Source of the DNA: Phallusia fumigata
Taxonomy: Eukaryota; Chordata; Ascidiacea; Phlebobranchia; Ascidiidae
Assembly: GCA_008931825.1 (NCBI GenBank)
Contig: QXVZ01029203.1
Location: forward strand, 1 to 64,000
DNA length: 64,000 nucleotides
Direction of reading: 5' to 3'
A program made the position numbers and the translations under genes. Positions 60,919 to 64,000 of the stretch are shown here, piece after piece. Each line of letters begins with the position of its first letter. The stretch's first letter is position 1. The notes beneath the pieces are model-generated. The model ran no database searches. It had not been told where the DNA came from and saw only the letters and a program-made list of their open reading frames with translations.

Positions 60919-62255
60919 TTAGATGTCAGCATTGTAAGAAGGTGGATCGGACGCTTTGGAACTGTTTGAATTAGCATCGTTTTCAGATTTTTGACTAACA
61001 ACTATCAACTCCTTCTGTGCAGCGGTTTCGGTTCGTCGATACTTGTATTCAACTTTAGGATCTCGTGGCCCCCAGTCAGGATCGCATTTCATCAACTCCC
61101 GTACCCTCTGCAACGAAAGTTGAATTTAAACCTGTTGCAACAACACAAACTGTTCGCTAGTGTTCCATACAGTGCTGCTGAATGACCACATCGGTACGTG
61201 TTTGTGAGATACAGAATCAACAAACTAACCTGGGTGAACGAGCCCTTTGCTCTTGGATGATAGATAATCTGGTAAATTGCCCATCCGGGAATAGACATAA
61301 TAGAAAGCATGGCCGACAACCAACCCAACGCTTCAGCCCATGATGGGAAAGCGACCCCGTTGTAGGTTGCAGGACTGTAGAACGCCAAGTGGGTGATCAT
61401 CAGAAGCTAAAAAAGCAATAATAGGTCACTGTTGAATCTAAATACAAATGTTTACAACAACTTCCACCAAGAAACGTAACTTCGCAATAGTTTTGCATAG
61501 TACAGGATAAAATTAACAGCACATATGGCGTCCTTCGTTCTTTTTTTCTCAGAGTTTAAAAGCAAACTTTTTATTTAAATTTTTCTATTTAAATCCTGAA
61601 CAAAAACGCGTGACCGCTGACTAAAAAAGTACGGCAAGGAAGAGCGCCCACTTCACGTTGGAAAACGCTAGCGTTGGTTGGGAATTTTTTAAGCTGATCT
61701 GAACATACTTGAATATGCTACGCCAACGCTTTTTCAACATTTCCTCAGGTTTTCTATCAGTCTAGTAAAACTCACAACTATTGTAAGTGGTGTCATGATC
61801 ATCCACGCGAACCACCACCATTGCCAGAGTGTGGGTTTGTAGCCAATCATGCATTCAATGTCGTACAAGAACCGCTTGACACCTGCAAGTACATTTGTCA
61901 GTTGGTGAAACTGTTTTTGGTATGTGACGTGAGTGGTTATTTTGCACATACCGTACACCCAGGCGATACATCCGATCTCGCAGACTGCAGCTATCATAAG
62001 AGGAAAGCCAGATGCGTACCAATCGATCAACGTCACCCAGTACATTCCACTCTGAGGGTGAAAAAGCATTGAACAAAATAAGTACATTTGAAATTGGTGC
62101 AAATCCATTTCGTTATGCAAACAAACCTCAGTCACCATGGGGATCGCCAAAATAAACTGTACAAAGCAGAGACCGGCTAAAAATTTCACTCGATTCCTTC
62201 TGAAGATGGGAAACTCGTCCAACAAGCCGTTGACAACAGCCTCAATCATTCCAAA
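60919..62255 (-). CDS. SLC6 family Na+/Cl- dependent transporter, C-terminal part (5' exons beyond the window)
   Basis: Five exons read 5' to 3': 62127-62255, 61952-62051, 61776-61882, 61230-61406 and 60919-61107 (TAA), all phases consistent, 233 aa. They encode roughly TM8 to TM12 and the cytoplasmic tail. Landmarks are VVNGLLDEFP (family V...DE.P after TM8), FLAGLCFVQFILAIP (TM9), SGMYWVTLIDWYASGF (TM10 entry), CEIGCIAWVYGVKRF, DIECMIGYKP and PSWAEALGWLSAML. After TM12 comes PDWGP, a common SLC6 tail motif. The spacing and the YGxxRFxxDIExMIG pattern are closest to the glycine/neutral amino-acid branch (SLC6A5, A9, A14). Substrate cannot be told because the TM1, TM3 and TM6 residues are missing. 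The first exon here begins FGMIEAVV after a weak acceptor; the preceding exon is not found up to position 64000. Confidence 0.9.
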
Positions 62256-64000
62256 CTTAATGAAGCAGAAAACATGTTAGACATATTGTCAAAGCAGCAA
62301 GAAGGATATTTGTGTGGCTAGAAACAGAAAAGCGATACGTATCGTTTACGACAGAGGCGGCGGGGGTTTTAGTTTTTCTGCTGGGGCTCTTGCAAGGCGA
62401 AAATCGGTCCATAACCATAAATTAACTTGCCGAAAAAATACGTTAACAACTTAGTAAGCGAAAGCAAATAAATTAATTGGTCGACAAAAACTGAGCAGAC
62501 GTCAGATGGGTTTAACAACTAGTATTTAAAATATCCTAAACATTACAGCTTTCCGTAAAACGATCATCGGAAATATCAGCTATCGATAACATATTTTAGT
62601 TTGTTGTCAAAACAAAAATAAAAATTAGCATATTCTCCGCCATTTTCGGAGCTTTTTGTTCGCCTTTTTTTAATGATACCAAAACGAAACCATCAGCATT
62701 TCTTAGTGTTTAGCGTTAGATCAAATTTTACCAGGAAGCTTCCTTAGTAGCGCTTGCAAATTAAACACTGATGGTCGTCGCAGCCATACAGTTTAAAACA
62801 CGACTTATTCGTTCTTTCATGTATCATGTTTTGTGTGTTAAAAATGCGAATTAAGTTTGTATCGTTTTTGTTTTGTTTATTAATGAATGAGAATTAGGTT
62901 TCACAATCAGTTAGTGATCTTAAGATGTCGGGTGATGAATTGATGGGCAAATTGTTTATCATGCATGTCGGATTCTTTGCGGCAGTAGCGCCAGCGTTAT
63001 AAATTACAATCTGTTTTCGGGTTATCAAACTTCGCGGACAAACCCTGTCTGACGTGTGGTAAGACTAAAACAAGATTGTAGGCGCCAAACGACAGGATAG
63101 ACCAATGCTCTGCCCCGCAGAAGCGCTGTTTTACGATGCACAGAAAAACACTATAGCGATCAGAGAGTGGTTACGAACTAAAAGCGTACACACAGTTGTT
63201 GACAAATTTGATTACCGGCTACCGAGGGGCAAAGGGCTTGCGAGTCGGGGAACCACCTCGCTCAACTCGTTGCTGCAGCCCGGGCCTGCCCCCTAACGGA
63301 CACAGAAGCATAAAAAGGAAGATCTCGTGGTTAGTTTGTTCAACCAGCAGACACACCACACACACCTGCAAGCATCACCAAGGGCATTGTTTCTCTACTA
63401 TTTTTCTACCTATTTAGGGTTCCGAAATTACTGTTATTGTTGTCAAGGAACCTATATAGTAATACTTTCAAAAATTGACGTCAACATTAGTTTTTGCCAC
63501 TTTTGGAGGCTTCAATTCATGCACGCAACCTTTTGATATCACATGCACCCCAATTCCGATTGAATATATTTTTTTCTAACCATCCCCAAAATTTCTACCA
63601 TGCAATTCCTGAAATTTTACATTCCATATGTTTTCAACATGCAACGGCTAATTATGGCCAGCAAAAATTTCCCAAACTAAGGTAAATAAAAAACTATTTG
63701 ATAAAGGGTAAACCATTGTGCTAGGGTGCGTATTTCAGCAGTTTGTGCCAATTAGTGGCATTTTTACATCATACTTTTATCGGGGTAATACATCGTCACA
63801 TATTCAGTCACGCCATACATTCAGCATACAACAAAAATGAAAAAAAAAACGTAAAAAAGAAACACAATAATATAAAAACACGGGGATTGTCACCTGCAAT
63901 ACAGAATAAAAAAACGTTATGAAAACTACGTTTGTTGCATTGGAATTCCCAAAGCGGACATGCCATGCAACATACCGGCATTGCATTTGTCATAGCAAAA
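62256..64000. other. Probable SLC6 intron, no exon recognised
   Basis: Since the SLC6 gene must continue upstream (to the right), this stretch is most likely intron. I looked for the TM6-TM8 exons (pattern LFF.ML..LGLDS) on the minus strand and did not see them. A TGACGTCA palindrome is at 63476. AT-rich; no repeat or RNA gene recognised. Confidence 0.5.

Overview
The window looks like nuclear DNA of an invertebrate chordate, most likely an ascidian tunicate such as Ciona. The evidence is split, animal-type genes with mostly short introns and orthologues of chordate regulators: ZMIZ, an IRF, RAD51AP1, an SLC6 transporter and a Maelstrom-type HMG protein. Where two overlapping contig ends are both present they differ at the few-percent level, as expected from a very polymorphic diploid. 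I cannot fix the species. The sequence is a contig scaffold: isolated N bases lie at 6964, 8579, 10914, 29867, 54416 and 56496, and at three places the sequence next to an N is duplicated.

Layout. At 1.3-2.3 kb (minus) is the HMG-box N-terminus of a Maelstrom-like gene. At 3.4-10.8 kb is a cluster of five small paralogous genes, which I cannot assign to a known family. Each encodes a short heptad-like helix (K-h-D-x-h-L), a proline-rich SH3-ligand-like linker and a C-terminal F-L-x3-h-x2-V helix. Four share one phase-1 intron, one is intronless and one is inverted. One member is cut in two because two contigs appear to be in swapped order. At 13.1-16.4 kb (plus) is a six-exon interferon-regulatory-factor gene with a good IRF DNA-binding domain and no recognisable IAD.

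The centre (20.6-42.1 kb, minus) is one 20-coding-exon ZMIZ1/2 orthologue of 1193 codons. The intron phases agree at every junction. It has the N-terminal helical domain, the Ala and Ala-Thr tract, the SP-RING/MIZ zinc finger and the acidic C-terminal tail. Upstream of it, 42.1-56.5 kb is CpG-rich and gene-free, and may hold its promoter, 5' noncoding exons or enhancers. At 56.6-58.7 kb (plus) is RAD51AP1, with the vertebrate-like N-terminal motif and the C-terminal RAD51-binding motif. A hAT-type MITE with an imperfect 8-bp target duplication follows. At 60.9-62.3 kb (minus) are the last five exons of an SLC6 transporter whose 5' part lies beyond the right edge.

The genes do not form a pathway or operon; this is an ordinary mixed eukaryotic neighbourhood. 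The most promising undescribed item is the small helix-PxxP-helix gene family at the left end.
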